Below are positions 8,740 through 18,054 of a stretch of 64,000 nucleotides of DNA, piece after piece. A model generated the notes under the pieces. It was not told the DNA's origin. It was given only the letters and a program-made list of their open reading frames with translations, and did not search any database. Source of the DNA: Mycobacterium intracellulare ATCC 13950 (GTDB lineage Bacteria > Actinomycetota > Actinomycetes > Mycobacteriales > Mycobacteriaceae); assembly GCF_000277125.1 (NCBI RefSeq), contig NC_016946.1:1364001-1428000 (forward strand), in the 5' to 3' direction. Position numbers and translations under genes: made by a program. Position 1 is the stretch's first letter. The number at the start of each line of letters is the position of its first letter.

Positions 8740-8967
8740 GGTTGTTCCCGGCGAGTGAAGCTCAACCGGCCTTGGCGGCTGCCCGGAATCTCGGCGATGG
8801 GGCAAGCCCACATCCAGATGAGCCGGGCTCTACCCCCGACCAGTTAACCGGGTAGCAACTGTCCGGCAGCGCACCTGACTCACTGCGGCTCAGCAGTGCA
8901 GAGTTCCCTCGAGATTCTCCAGTAATGCTCCGAATAATGAGCTAACGATACAAACCGATATATAGAT

Positions 8968-8985
8968 AACTATTTAGCTTTAACC
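8968..8985 (+). promoter_or_regulatory. Copy of the recurring AACTAT-TAGCT element
   Basis: The 18-mer AACTATTTAGCTTTAACC resembles elements at 33490, 38376, 46743 (minus) and 59714. Unlike those, this copy has no adjacent catabolic start codon; the nearest gene is the TetR regulator, 333 nt to its left. It is the weakest member in terms of context. Confidence 0.3.
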
Positions 8986-10021
8986 GTCACTTCTGTCAGC
9001 CCCTTTTGTGCGCTGGATCACTGCCATCCGCGCTACAGAGTAAGGCTCAGGCGAGAGGTCGGTTAGTCAAGATCGGCGATTAATTGCCACGCATGCGGGG
9101 GTTGGTGTTGACCCATGCTGGTATACCCGCGTGAACAAGTTTTCGCCCGGAGTGTTAAGGGTCGCGCTGACGCCAGAAAATTCGTAGCCCTACCTTGCGG
9201 TAAGTGCAGCTCAGGACCCCACCGGTGGCTCGACGCGCTCTGTGCGGGCCTGGGATATGGAGACGCGCCGGTGTGCACTCGATCCCGCTCAGCGGCGGGC
9301 TGCGATGGTGGAAATGCAAGGGATGTATCCGTACTTCAGTGAGCCGATTTACGTCGCAATCCCTTTATTGATTCCGGTGCGCAATAAGAAACGACGTTTA
9401 AGCATCCTGCTCTGCAATAAATACTACTGTTTACCGTCTGGAATGAACTCAGTTAAGGTGATTACTGTAGATAGATCTGCGAACGTATAGCGCGCAGTTC
9501 CTGGATACCATTCCTAATTTATGGTCAAATAGTGTAGTTCGTAGCAAACTTTATGGCCCTGGACTGGTCGCGATGCGGGTGATGCTGGGCGCGGGAGCGT
9601 CCAGCCCTGGCCGATGCGGCCGATCACCTGGCCCTTGCGATATCTACGAGGTCTGATGGGTGCTGTGCTGTTCGACACGGGTGTAGCGAGCCAACCTGAC
9701 ACGGCCCTCCCGTTTGCGGGTATTGCGACATTTCAGCCAAAATTGTCGGAACCCACAGCAAACCACCGCAGTTGCGCTCACGTCACTTCGCCGGTTTGTC
9801 CAAAATGGCGTTCGTCGATGTTGCCTTGCCTTAATGTAATGGTGTAGCGTCCCGCTGTGCTCTGGGCCACACCGTTTCGAAAGGGAGCAGCACGTCGTAC
9901 CGCTGCCGGGGAGGATTCATCGTCTAATGTCGGCTCCGACTGGTTACAAACGAGTGCGCTAGTGGTAGTCGCGGACACAGCACCTATTCCCGCCTTGACC
10001 GCTCCGCCAGAGGAGGGCGTG

Positions 10022-10807
10022 GTGGTCGAGTCTCCGGGAACCGCTCGGCTGGCCGTTGCCGGCAAGCCGCTACGCGAGGTAGGCAGCTACTTCGCATTGA
10101 CCCTCGACATCTTCACGCAGCTGGTGCGCCCGCCGTTTGCTTGGCGCGAATTCATCCATCAGGCGTGGTTCGTGGCTCGGGTGTCGATCGCCCCGACGAT
10201 CTTGTTGTCGATTCCGTTCAACGCGCTCAGCGTCTTCATCATCAACGTTCTGCTCGTGGAGATCGGCGCCGCCGACGCATCAGGTGCTGGGGCTGCGTTG
10301 GCGAGCGTGGCATACATCGGCCCGATAACCACGGTGCTGGTCGTTGCGGGTACCGGCGCTACTGCGATTTGTGCTGACCTGGGTGCTCGGACCATCCGCG
10401 AAGAGCTCGACGCGATGCGGGTGATGGGGATCAACCCAGTGCAGCGACTGCTGGTACCCAGGGTCTTGGCGCTCTGCCTCAACGGGTTGTTGCTCAACTC
10501 GATCAACACCATCGTCGGGTTGGTCGGCAGTTTCTTCTTCTCGGTCTACTTTCAGCACGTCACTCCGGGTGCCTGGGCGGCGAGCCTGACGCTACTGGTC
10601 AAGATCGCCGACGTGGCCATCGCCTTCTTCAAGGCGGCTTTGTTCGGCCTGGTTGCTGGGACCATCGCCTGCTACAAGGGCGTCACGGTTGGTGGGGGAC
10701 CCCAAGGTGTCGGCAACGCGGTCAATGAAACCGTGGTGTACACGTTCATGGCGTTGTTCGTGATCAACGTCGTGCTAGTCGCGGTCGGCACGAAGGTGAC
10801 GATGTGA
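10022..10807 (+). CDS. yrbEA: YrbEA: MlaE-type permease subunit of an Mce lipid importer
   Basis: Integral membrane permease pairing with YrbEB and the shared MceG ATPase (encoded elsewhere) to drive Mce-dependent lipid uptake. The MlaE/DUF140 fold is clear: FARREF-like PPFAWREFIHQAWFVARVS, IGAADASGAGAA, VVAGTGATAICADLGARTI, REELDAMRVMGINPVQRLLV, and the C-terminal VNETVVYTFMALFVINVVL. The long open frame reaches back to a GTG at 9857, but a GAGGAGG site 5 nt before the GTG at 10022 and the resulting 261 residues (family 250-265) favour this start. It is the first gene of the operon and overlaps yrbEB by GTGA. The extra N-terminal segment of the longer form would be unlike the family. Confidence 0.92.
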   Translation: MVESPGTARLAVAGKPLREVGSYFALTLDIFTQLVRPPFAWREFIHQAWFVARVSIAPTILLSIPFNALSVFIINVLLVEIGAADASGAGAALASVAYIGPITTVLVVAGTGATAICADLGARTIREELDAMRVMGINPVQRLLVPRVLALCLNGLLLNSINTIVGLVGSFFFSVYFQHVTPGAWAASLTLLVKIADVAIAFFKAALFGLVAGTIACYKGVTVGGGPQGVGNAVNETVVYTFMALFVINVVLVAVGTKVTM

Positions 10808-11688
10808 CCGCGGCCCCCGCCCGACACCGCCCGACAAGCGTGATTCCCGCACCGCCGCGGTTGGCACGATTGTCGATCACCCTGCACCGCTTGGTCGCCG
10901 GCTGGAATCGGCTGGGAAGCCAAACCGCGTTCTACGTCAAGGCGCTGAGTCTGGTGTGGGATGCGGTCGCCCGCTATAAGGCTGAGACGCTGCGCCTGAT
11001 CGCCACTATGAGTCTGGGGATCGGTGCGCTGGCCATCATCGGCGGGACCGTGGTGGTCGTCACCACACTGGTCATGTCGACCGGAGCGTTCATCGGTATC
11101 CAGCTCTACCGATCACTGTCCGATGTGGGCGTGGAGGCTTTGAGCGGTTTCGCCTCGGCCTACCTCAACACCCGTTTCGCCGCGCCGCTGACCTCGGCCA
11201 TCGGGCTTGCCGCGACTATCGGCGCCGGAGCCACCGCACAGCTGGGAGCTATGCGCATCAACGAGGAGATCGACGCTCTGGAAGTGATGGGCATCCGCGC
11301 GATCAGCTACCTGGCATCAACGCGAATCGTAGCCGGCGTGCTGGTTACCGTTCCTTTGTGGTGCCTGTCCTCGCTGGCCGGATATCTGGCGACGCGAACG
11401 CTGGTGGTCGTCGCCTTCGGGCAGGCACCCGGGGTCTATGACCACTATTTCAACACCTACCTGCAGCCCACCGACTTGATCTGGTCACTGCTGCAAGTGA
11501 TAGCGACGGCAACGGTCGTGATGCTGGTACACACCTACTACGGTTTCAACGCGACCGGCGGCCCAGCCGGCGTCGGCGAAGCTGTCGGCCGCTCGGTGCG
11601 CGCCTCACTGGTCGTGGCGGTAACGGTGCAGTTGGCGGTGGCAATGGCCGCCTACGGCGTGTCCGGCAACTTCAACCTGTCTGGATAG
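10804..11688 (+). CDS. yrbEB: YrbEB: second MlaE-type permease subunit
   Basis: 294-residue partner permease. It shows the same MlaE core as its neighbour: FIGIQLYRSLSDVGVEALSG, LATIGAGATAQLGAMR-type text (AATIGAGATAQLGAMRINEE), IDALEVMGIRAISYLASTRI, and TYYGFNATGGPAGVGEAVGR before the last membrane helix. The start GTG overlaps the yrbEA stop by four bases. The N-terminal 40 residues are Pro/Arg-rich and probably cytosolic. Six nucleotides separate it from mceA, so translation is likely coupled through the operon. Confidence 0.93.
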   Translation: MTAAPARHRPTSVIPAPPRLARLSITLHRLVAGWNRLGSQTAFYVKALSLVWDAVARYKAETLRLIATMSLGIGALAIIGGTVVVVTTLVMSTGAFIGIQLYRSLSDVGVEALSGFASAYLNTRFAAPLTSAIGLAATIGAGATAQLGAMRINEEIDALEVMGIRAISYLASTRIVAGVLVTVPLWCLSSLAGYLATRTLVVVAFGQAPGVYDHYFNTYLQPTDLIWSLLQVIATATVVMLVHTYYGFNATGGPAGVGEAVGRSVRASLVVAVTVQLAVAMAAYGVSGNFNLSG

Positions 11689-11694
11689 CACGCG

Positions 11695-13164
11695 ATGAAG
11701 AAGATGCAACGTGAAGCCGGCCTTCCCCCGGCGCTGTGGACTCTCATCCTCCTTGGCACGATCACCGGCCTGGTCGTGCTCACGGTAGCGGCGTTCAACA
11801 GAGACCTGAGGCCCTATGCGAGGGTGACCCTCACCGCCGACCGCTCCGGTCTCATCATGGAACCCGGCGCCAAGGTGAAGTTGCGCGGCGTTCAGGTCGG
11901 CCGGGTTACCTCGATTCACTCGGGCGATCCCGTGACGCTGCGGCTGGAGCTCTACCCCGAGCAGCTCCAATACATCCCGGCCAACGTAAGCGCCCAGATC
12001 ACCGCCACCACGGCGTTCGGGGGCAAATACGTCGATCTTCAGATACCTGAAAGCCCGAGCCCCAGACGCCTGGCGGCGGGCGCTGTCGTGCGATCACGCA
12101 ACGTGACGACCGAGGTCAACACCGTGTTCCAGAACCTTGTCGCGGTGCTCAACCAGGTCGACACCCCCAAGCTGAACGCCGTACTCACCGCGCTGGGCGA
12201 CGGGTTGCGCGGCAAAGGGGAGGCCCTCGGTGAGGCGACCACCGACCTCAACGAAGTCCTCGAGGCGATCAATCCCCGCAGCGAGACGATCCGGGCCGAC
12301 TTTCGCGCACTCAAAGGATTCAGCGACACCTACAGCTCCGCCGCACACGACATCGTTACGGTGCTCGATGCGGCCAGCACCACCAGCGCCACCGTCAGCA
12401 ACAATGCTCAGGCCCTGGACTCACTGCTGCTCAACGTCGTTGGACTCTCCCACAGCGGCATCGGTTTGATCGGCCCGAACAAAGACAACCTCGTGCACGG
12501 CGTCAACTTGCTCGAGTCGACCACGCGGCTGCTGATGAAGTACAACCCCGAACTGACCTGCACGCTGGTCGGCTCCAAGTACGACGCCGAGTTTTTCGGC
12601 GACGTATCGGGCGGCCACAACGGGTACTCGGTCACACTCGACGTCGCCTTGCTGCTTGGTGACGAGGCGTACCGATACCCTGACAACCTCCCGATCAACG
12701 GAGCCAAAGGCGGCCCCGGGGGACAGCCCGGCTGCGGAGCGTTACCCGACGTGTCCAAGAACTTCCCGCTGCGCTACCTCGTCACCAACACCGGGTGGGG
12801 GCGCGGCCTGGACATGCGACCCAACCCCGGCATCGGTTTCCCCGGATACGTCGACTACCTGCCGGCCACCCGTGGAACACCGCAGCCGCCCAGCCTTCGC
12901 CATCCGGGAGGGACGGCACCTGGTCCGATTCCGTACCCGGGTGCGCCACCGTACGGAGCGCAGCAGTACGCGCCGGATGGAACGCCGCTGTATCCGGGGT
13001 TGCCGCCCGCGCCTCCGCCGGGACGACCGCGAGATCCCGGCCCGCCGCCTGCGGGGTCGGAACCGTTCACGCCGCCAGTGCCGGGGGCGATCCAACCGAC
13101 CTGCGGCGTCCTCAACCAGGTGTGCGAACCGCTGCCACCGCCACCAAATGTCCCGGGGCCATGA
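11695..13164 (+). CDS. mceA: MceA: Mce-family substrate-binding/tunnel protein with Pro-rich tail
   Basis: 489 residues. One N-terminal membrane anchor (about 15-35) precedes an MlaD/MCE domain (YARVTLTADRSGLIMEPGAK, VKLRGVQVGRVTSI, then ITATTAFGGKYVDLQIPE), a long helical region (about 130-270) and a C-terminal MCE-associated segment with HNGYSVTLDV and GWGRGLDMRPN. The last 110 residues are extremely Pro/Gly-rich (PPYGAQQYAPDGTPLYPGLP, PPPAGSEPFTPPVPGA), which is long even for MceA proteins. By analogy with Mce1 the six MceA-F chains form one periplasmic tunnel carrying lipids to YrbE. The start ATG lies 6 nt after yrbEB. Confidence 0.92.
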   Translation: MKKMQREAGLPPALWTLILLGTITGLVVLTVAAFNRDLRPYARVTLTADRSGLIMEPGAKVKLRGVQVGRVTSIHSGDPVTLRLELYPEQLQYIPANVSAQITATTAFGGKYVDLQIPESPSPRRLAAGAVVRSRNVTTEVNTVFQNLVAVLNQVDTPKLNAVLTALGDGLRGKGEALGEATTDLNEVLEAINPRSETIRADFRALKGFSDTYSSAAHDIVTVLDAASTTSATVSNNAQALDSLLLNVVGLSHSGIGLIGPNKDNLVHGVNLLESTTRLLMKYNPELTCTLVGSKYDAEFFGDVSGGHNGYSVTLDVALLLGDEAYRYPDNLPINGAKGGPGGQPGCGALPDVSKNFPLRYLVTNTGWGRGLDMRPNPGIGFPGYVDYLPATRGTPQPPSLRHPGGTAPGPIPYPGAPPYGAQQYAPDGTPLYPGLPPAPPPGRPRDPGPPPAGSEPFTPPVPGAIQPTCGVLNQVCEPLPPPPNVPGP

Positions 13165-13202
13165 CTGCCCACCGCGTTGAGAAGAGTTAGGGGAGGGCAG
13201 AC

Positions 13203-14231
13203 ATGAAAGAGAACCTCACCGGGACACTGTGGCGCCTCGCCATCTATGTCGTCGTCTCTGTCCTGGGCATGTTCACGCTGGTCGCCCTGTTCGGGCAGCT
13301 GCGCTTCCAGTCCGAGAAGACCTACAAAGCGCAGTTCGCGAACGTGTCGGGGTTGGAGGGCGGAAACTTCGTCCGTATCGCCGGTGTCGAGGTCGGCAAA
13401 GTCAAGAACATCACCGTCGAGCCCGACTCCACGGTCCTCGTCGAATTCACCGCAGCAGAAAAGGTCGTGCTCACCGAGGGCACCAGGGCCGCCATCCGTT
13501 TCGCCGACCTCACCGGCGGTAGGTACGTGGCACTCGAAGAGGGAGCGGGCAACATCAGGCGACTCAGTCCAGGCGCGACCATCCCCCTAGCCCGTACCGA
13601 ACCGGCACTCGATCTGGACGCGTTGATAGGCGGTTTCCGGCCACTGTTCCGGGCGCTGGACCCAGACCAGGTCAACAAGCTGACCGGGCAGCTGATCGCG
13701 GCCTTCCAAGGTCAGGGCGGCACGATTGGCTCATTTCTCACCCAGGCCGCCGCACTCACCAACACCTTGGCCGACCGCGACCACCTGATCGGTCAGGTCA
13801 TCGTCAACTTGAACACCGTGCTCGGTTCGCTCGGCGGCCAAAGCGGTCAGTTCGCCCGTGCCGTCGACTCCCTCTCCGAACTGGTAGCAGGCCTTGAAGC
13901 CCGCAAGCAGGACATCAGCAATGGCGTGGCGTACGCGAACGCCGCCGCCGGGTCGATCACCGATCTACTGGCCCAAGCCCGCCCGCCGGTGAAAAAGGTG
14001 GTGCACGAGGCAGATCGCACCGCGGGGACCATGCTGGCCGACCGCGAGTGGCTCGAAAAGTACCTCGACCACTGGCCCGACGCCTTCAAGATACTGAACC
14101 GGCAAGGCTTATACGGAGACTTCTTCAGCTTCTACCTGTGTGACATCGTGCTCAAGCTCAACGGCAAGGGCGGCCAGCCGGTGTACGTCAAGGTGGCCGG
14201 CCAGGCCAGCGGCAGGTGCACGCCGCGATGA
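13203..14231 (+). CDS. mceB: MceB: Mce-family protein
   Basis: 342-residue Mce chain: N-terminal membrane helix (IYVVVSVLGMFTLVALFGQL), MCE domain (KAQFANVSGLEGGNFVRIAG, VEVGKVKNITVEPDSTVLVE, FADLTGGRYVALEEGAG) and a helical C-terminal region ending with FKILNRQGLYGDFFSFYLCD, a motif typical of MceB C-termini. It lacks a Pro-rich tail. It follows mceA after a 38-nt gap with GGGGAGGGC before the ATG and overlaps mceC by ATGA. Confidence 0.92.
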   Translation: MKENLTGTLWRLAIYVVVSVLGMFTLVALFGQLRFQSEKTYKAQFANVSGLEGGNFVRIAGVEVGKVKNITVEPDSTVLVEFTAAEKVVLTEGTRAAIRFADLTGGRYVALEEGAGNIRRLSPGATIPLARTEPALDLDALIGGFRPLFRALDPDQVNKLTGQLIAAFQGQGGTIGSFLTQAAALTNTLADRDHLIGQVIVNLNTVLGSLGGQSGQFARAVDSLSELVAGLEARKQDISNGVAYANAAAGSITDLLAQARPPVKKVVHEADRTAGTMLADREWLEKYLDHWPDAFKILNRQGLYGDFFSFYLCDIVLKLNGKGGQPVYVKVAGQASGRCTPR

Positions 14232-15553
14232 AAACGTTCTCCGAACGCAATCCGTTCATCATCGGCGCCATCGGCCTGGGCGCGGTTTTTACACTCATGT
14301 TGGTGTCCCTGAACTACGACAAGCTGCCGTTTTTCCATAGCGACAGAACGTATTCGGCATACTTCGCCGAAGCGGGCGGCCTGGAGCCCGGTAACCACGT
14401 GCAGATATCGGGTTACCGGGTCGGGCAGGTCGACAGCGTCGAGTTGGACGGACCGCGCGTGCTGGTCACGTTCACCGTCGCCAGCAATCTCCGCCTCGGT
14501 GAGCGCACCGAGGCAGCGATCAAATTGCGGACCGTGCTGGGCAGCAAGGTCCTCGAGGTCAGCCCTCGTGGCGAGGGGCAGCTGACCGGACCGATCCCGC
14601 AGCAGCGGACCACATCTGCCTACCAGCTGCCTGACGCGCTAGGCGACCTCACCGCGACGATCAGCGGTCTTAACACCGACCAGCTGTCGAAATCGCTTGC
14701 AGTGCTAGCCAACACCTTCACCGACACCCCGCCCGACCTGAAGGCCGCGGTGCAGGGGGTGGCGCGCTTCTCGCAAACCCTGGATGAACGCGACGGCCAG
14801 TTGCGGACCCTGCTGAGTAACGCCAATAAGGCGACCACAGTGCTGGCAAAGCGCAGCGACGAAGTGGCCAAGCTCGTCCGCGACACCAACGCCCTTTTGA
14901 GGCAACTGAGAAGCCAAAGCAGCGCGCTGGAGCAGATTTCCAACAATCTTGCTGCGCTGGCCCGCCAACTCAAAGGCTTCATCGCCGAGAACCGCGACAC
15001 GCTGAAGCCGGCCCTCGACAAGCTCAACAGTGTGCTGGCGATCGTCGACAACCGCAAGGAGAACGTCCAGAAGGCGCTCGTCGGGCTCAACAAGTACGCC
15101 TTGGGCCTGGGGGAATCAGTGTCGTCCGGGCCCTTCTTCAAGGCCTATGTCGTAAACCTTTTCCCCGGACAGTTTGTGCAGCCGTTCATCGATGCGGCGT
15201 TCTCCGACCTCGGCCTGGACCCGAATGTGTTGCTGCCCAGTCAACGCGCCGACCCGCAGGTTGGCCAGCCAGCGACACCGCCGCTGCCGATGCCGTTCCC
15301 GCGGACCGGTCAGGGCGGGGAACCGCGAATGACGCTGCCCGACGCCATCACCGGCAATCCGGGCGACCATCCGTGCGGTTCTCCCGGCGCAGCCTCGTCG
15401 GGGCCCGGCTGCTACCCCTACCGGGAGCCCCTTCCCGCGCCGCCCCCCGGTGGGCCGCCGCCAGGGCCACCCGCGCAGCCGGGTCAAGGCGCGGGGCAGT
15501 CAGCACCGTTGCCGGGGCCCGCACAGCCGGGCGAAGGGGGTGAGGGACGATGA
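14228..15553 (+). CDS. mceC: MceC: Mce-family protein
   Basis: 441 residues from the ATG at 14228, which overlaps the mceB stop as ATGA; an in-frame GTG twelve bases earlier is less likely. Membrane helix (FIIGAIGLGAVFTLMLVSL), MCE domain (YFAEAGGLEPGNHVQISGYR, VGQVDSVELDG, IKLRTVLGSKVLEVSPRG), a long coiled region with regular heptad-like spacing (about 130-290), and a Pro/Gly-rich tail (LPAPPPGGPPPGPPAQPGQG). It is the same chain type as MceC of other loci. The stop overlaps mceD by ATGA. Confidence 0.92.
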   Translation: MKTFSERNPFIIGAIGLGAVFTLMLVSLNYDKLPFFHSDRTYSAYFAEAGGLEPGNHVQISGYRVGQVDSVELDGPRVLVTFTVASNLRLGERTEAAIKLRTVLGSKVLEVSPRGEGQLTGPIPQQRTTSAYQLPDALGDLTATISGLNTDQLSKSLAVLANTFTDTPPDLKAAVQGVARFSQTLDERDGQLRTLLSNANKATTVLAKRSDEVAKLVRDTNALLRQLRSQSSALEQISNNLAALARQLKGFIAENRDTLKPALDKLNSVLAIVDNRKENVQKALVGLNKYALGLGESVSSGPFFKAYVVNLFPGQFVQPFIDAAFSDLGLDPNVLLPSQRADPQVGQPATPPLPMPFPRTGQGGEPRMTLPDAITGNPGDHPCGSPGAASSGPGCYPYREPLPAPPPGGPPPGPPAQPGQGAGQSAPLPGPAQPGEGGEGR

Positions 15554-16896
15554 GTCCCCGCAGCGCGAGGATCGGTGTGGCCATCGCTCTCACAGCGGTA
15601 CTGCTCGGCGGAATCGTCACCGTGGTGCGGTCGGCTGCAGGGGTCGGTCGCACCACCGTCGTCGGATACTTCGCCAACAGCACTGGCCTCTACAACGGTG
15701 ACAGCGTCGTTATTCTCGGTGTGCCGGTCGGCAAGATCGAGAAAATCGAACCGGAACCGGACCGTGTGCGAATCACCTTCTGGCTCAACGACAAATATAA
15801 GGTTCCCGCTGACGTCAAAGCTGCCATCCTCTCGCCGTCGCTGGTGACGCCCCGGTCCATCCAGTTGACCCCCGCCTATACGGGCGGCCCTGCACTGGCC
15901 GACCATGCGGTGATCCCGCAGCAACGTACCGCGGTGCCGGTGGAGTATGACGACTTCCGCCAGCAGCTGGAGAAGCTGACGCAGGTGCTGCAGCCGACCG
16001 CACCGGGTGGAACCAGCACCTTGGGGGCGTTCATCAACACCGCGGCCGACAACTTGCGAGGCCAAGGCCCAGACATCCGTAAGACGGTCATCGAACTTTC
16101 GCAGGCGATTTCAGCGCTCGGCGACCATAGCAATGACCTGTTCAGCACCGTGAAAAACCTGTCCATTCTGGTCTCCGCGCTGCACGACAGCAGCGACCTG
16201 CTCCAACAACTGAATCAGAACCTTGCCGAGGTCACCGGTCTGCTCGCCAATGACCCCAACGAGGTCGCCAATGCCGTCCGCAACCTCAACGACGTGGTTG
16301 GCGACGTCCGAGGCTTTGTGGCCGAGAACCGCGACGCGCTGGGTACCACGTCGGACAAACTGGCGTCAGTGACTCAAGCCGTGACCGACAGCCTCGGCGA
16401 CGTCAAGCAAATTCTGCATACCGCGCCAACGGCCTTTCAGAACTTCCTCAACATCTATCAACCCGCACAAGGGACGTTGACCGGTGCGCTGGCCTTCAAC
16501 AACTTTGCTAACACGATCCAATTCCTTTGTGGAGCAGTAGAAGCCGCATCACGTCTAGGCGCCAAGGAATCAGCGAAGCTGTGTGTGCAGTACCTGGCGC
16601 CGATCATTAAAAACCGCCAAGTGAATTTTCCGCCGCTGGGCGAAAATCTCTTCGTCGGGGCCGCGGCGCGCCCCAATGAACTCACCTATAGCGAGGACTG
16701 GCTGCGCCCGGATTATGTTCCGCCGCACCCTGACTCCCCGCCAACGGGAGACGGCACGGCACCGCCGGCCGCCGGGGCGACCCCGGCTGAAGCCCCGCCG
16801 CCGGCGGCGGATGCGCCGGCGCCTGCGCAAGCGGCGCCAACGAACCCGGCTGAGGGATTACGCGGAATGATGATGCCGCCCGGAGGTGGACAATGA
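15550..16896 (+). CDS. mceD: MceD: Mce-family protein
   Basis: 448 residues: N-terminal membrane anchor (VAIALTAVLLGGIVTVVRSA), MCE domain (VVGYFANSTGLYNGDSVVIL, GVPVGKIEKIEPEPDRVRIT, ILSPSLVTPRSIQLTPAYTG), coiled helical middle (about 150-310), conserved C-terminal block with FANTIQFLCGAVEAASRLGA and LTYSEDWLRPDYVPPHPDSP, then an Ala/Pro-rich tail ending in MMMPPGGGQ. The LRPDY-type motif near the C-terminus is characteristic of MceD. It overlaps both neighbours by four bases. Confidence 0.92.
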   Translation: MSPRSARIGVAIALTAVLLGGIVTVVRSAAGVGRTTVVGYFANSTGLYNGDSVVILGVPVGKIEKIEPEPDRVRITFWLNDKYKVPADVKAAILSPSLVTPRSIQLTPAYTGGPALADHAVIPQQRTAVPVEYDDFRQQLEKLTQVLQPTAPGGTSTLGAFINTAADNLRGQGPDIRKTVIELSQAISALGDHSNDLFSTVKNLSILVSALHDSSDLLQQLNQNLAEVTGLLANDPNEVANAVRNLNDVVGDVRGFVAENRDALGTTSDKLASVTQAVTDSLGDVKQILHTAPTAFQNFLNIYQPAQGTLTGALAFNNFANTIQFLCGAVEAASRLGAKESAKLCVQYLAPIIKNRQVNFPPLGENLFVGAAARPNELTYSEDWLRPDYVPPHPDSPPTGDGTAPPAAGATPAEAPPPAADAPAPAQAAPTNPAEGLRGMMMPPGGGQ

Positions 16897-18053
16897 GCCG
16901 ATCACCACTTCGGCGTCGCGTGATGGCGGCGCTACTGGCGGCGGTGGCGCTCGCAACACTGTCCGGCTGCGGGTTTCGGGGCCTGAACTCGTTCAATTTG
17001 CCGGGCACCAAAGGCGGCGGCCCGGGCGCGTATACCATTCGGGCGCAGATGCCCGATGTGCAGAATCTGCAACGCAATTCGCGGGTCCGGGTAAACGATG
17101 TGACGGTCGGCAATGTCATCGACATAGAACTCCAGGGTTGGAATGCGCTGGTTACCATGACGATCGACGGCGATGTCGACCTACCCGCCAATGCAACCGC
17201 TACCCTCGGTCAAACCAGCTTGCTCGGTTCGGTGCATGTCGAACTGGCGCCTCCTGCGGGAGTAGCGCCGCAGGGCAAGCTGAAGAACGGGTCGTTGATT
17301 CCGCTGTCGTCGGCTGGCGCCTATCCGTCCACCGAGCGGACACTGGCCGCCGTGTCGCTGCTGCTCAACGGCGGCGGCCTGGGTCAGGTTCAAGACATCA
17401 CCAAGACGTTGAGTACTGCTTTCAGTGGGCGCGAACAAGATCTGCGAAACCTGCTGAATCAGCTCGATACATTCGTCGGCTACCTCAACGACCAAAAAAG
17501 CGACATCATCGCCGCAACGGACCACCTCAACAATCTTGTCGGTCAATTTGCCGATCAGAAACCGATTATCGACAAGGCACTGAAGACCATTCCGCAAGCA
17601 TTGACCGTGCTCAAAGACGAGCGAGACAACCTCGCCAACGCCCTCGGTGAAGTCGGCCAGTTGAGCGCGCTCGCCGCTGACTCGGTTAACAAGACCAAGG
17701 AAAACCTGATCAAGGAATTGAAAGACCTTGGCCCCGTGCTGCAATCGCTGGCCGATGCAGGGCCGGCGTTGACCCGATCGTTAGGCTTCCTCGGGACATT
17801 CCCCTTCCCCGCGGAGACGCTCAGCAAATGGATACGTGGCGACTACGCGAACTTGACGGCGGTAATCGACTTGACGCTGAGTCGGCTCGACGCGTCGTTC
17901 TTAACCGGCACCCGCTTCGAGTGCAATCTGACTGAGCTTGAGTTGCAGTGGGGCCGCACCATCGGGCAATTGCCCAGCCCCTGCACCGGGGGCGGGCCGT
18001 ACAACCCTGGCAACCCCTTGGTTGTTCCCTACCATTTCGACCAGGGGCGCTGA
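16893..18053 (+). CDS. mceE: MceE: Mce-family lipoprotein
   Basis: 386 residues and the lipoprotein of the set: a twin-arginine-free signal peptide with lipobox LSGC and lipidated Cys26, as in LprK/LprL-type MceE proteins. The MCE domain follows (IRAQMPDVQNLQRNSRVRVN, DVTVGNVIDIELQGWNALVT, LGQTSLLGSVHVELAPPAG), then a helical region and the C-terminal block LDASFLTGTRFECNLTELEL. The lipid anchor probably holds this chain on the outer leaflet of the plasma membrane. The start overlaps the mceD stop; mceF begins one base after its stop codon. Confidence 0.93.
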   Translation: MSRSPLRRRVMAALLAAVALATLSGCGFRGLNSFNLPGTKGGGPGAYTIRAQMPDVQNLQRNSRVRVNDVTVGNVIDIELQGWNALVTMTIDGDVDLPANATATLGQTSLLGSVHVELAPPAGVAPQGKLKNGSLIPLSSAGAYPSTERTLAAVSLLLNGGGLGQVQDITKTLSTAFSGREQDLRNLLNQLDTFVGYLNDQKSDIIAATDHLNNLVGQFADQKPIIDKALKTIPQALTVLKDERDNLANALGEVGQLSALAADSVNKTKENLIKELKDLGPVLQSLADAGPALTRSLGFLGTFPFPAETLSKWIRGDYANLTAVIDLTLSRLDASFLTGTRFECNLTELELQWGRTIGQLPSPCTGGGPYNPGNPLVVPYHFDQGR

Positions 18054-18054
18054 G

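Larger units (their letters stand above)
8636..10021. other. 1.4-kb gene-poor region before the mce operon
   Basis: No intact gene is supported. The stretch mixes GC-rich and AT-rich patches (for example 8940-8985 and 9360-9540), and open frames are short and lack ribosome sites. One frame around 9242-9400 contains ALDPAQRRAAMVEMQGMYPYF, which resembles the C-terminal segment of peptide-type ABC substrate-binding proteins (pattern DPAKRxALxxEMQ) and may be a relic. The end of the region carries the likely mce promoter. An AT-rich motif at 8968-8985 is listed separately. Confidence 0.4.

Noticed and set aside
9857..10021. Longer N-terminus for YrbEA from a GTG at 9857
   Set aside because: It would add 55 residues of non-family, non-membrane sequence; the GTG at 10022 has a good GAGGAGG and gives the normal length.
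17938..18054. Longer N-terminus for MceF reaching into mceE
   Set aside because: It would overlap mceE by over 100 nt and bury the membrane anchor; the ATG at 18055 gives the normal MceF start.
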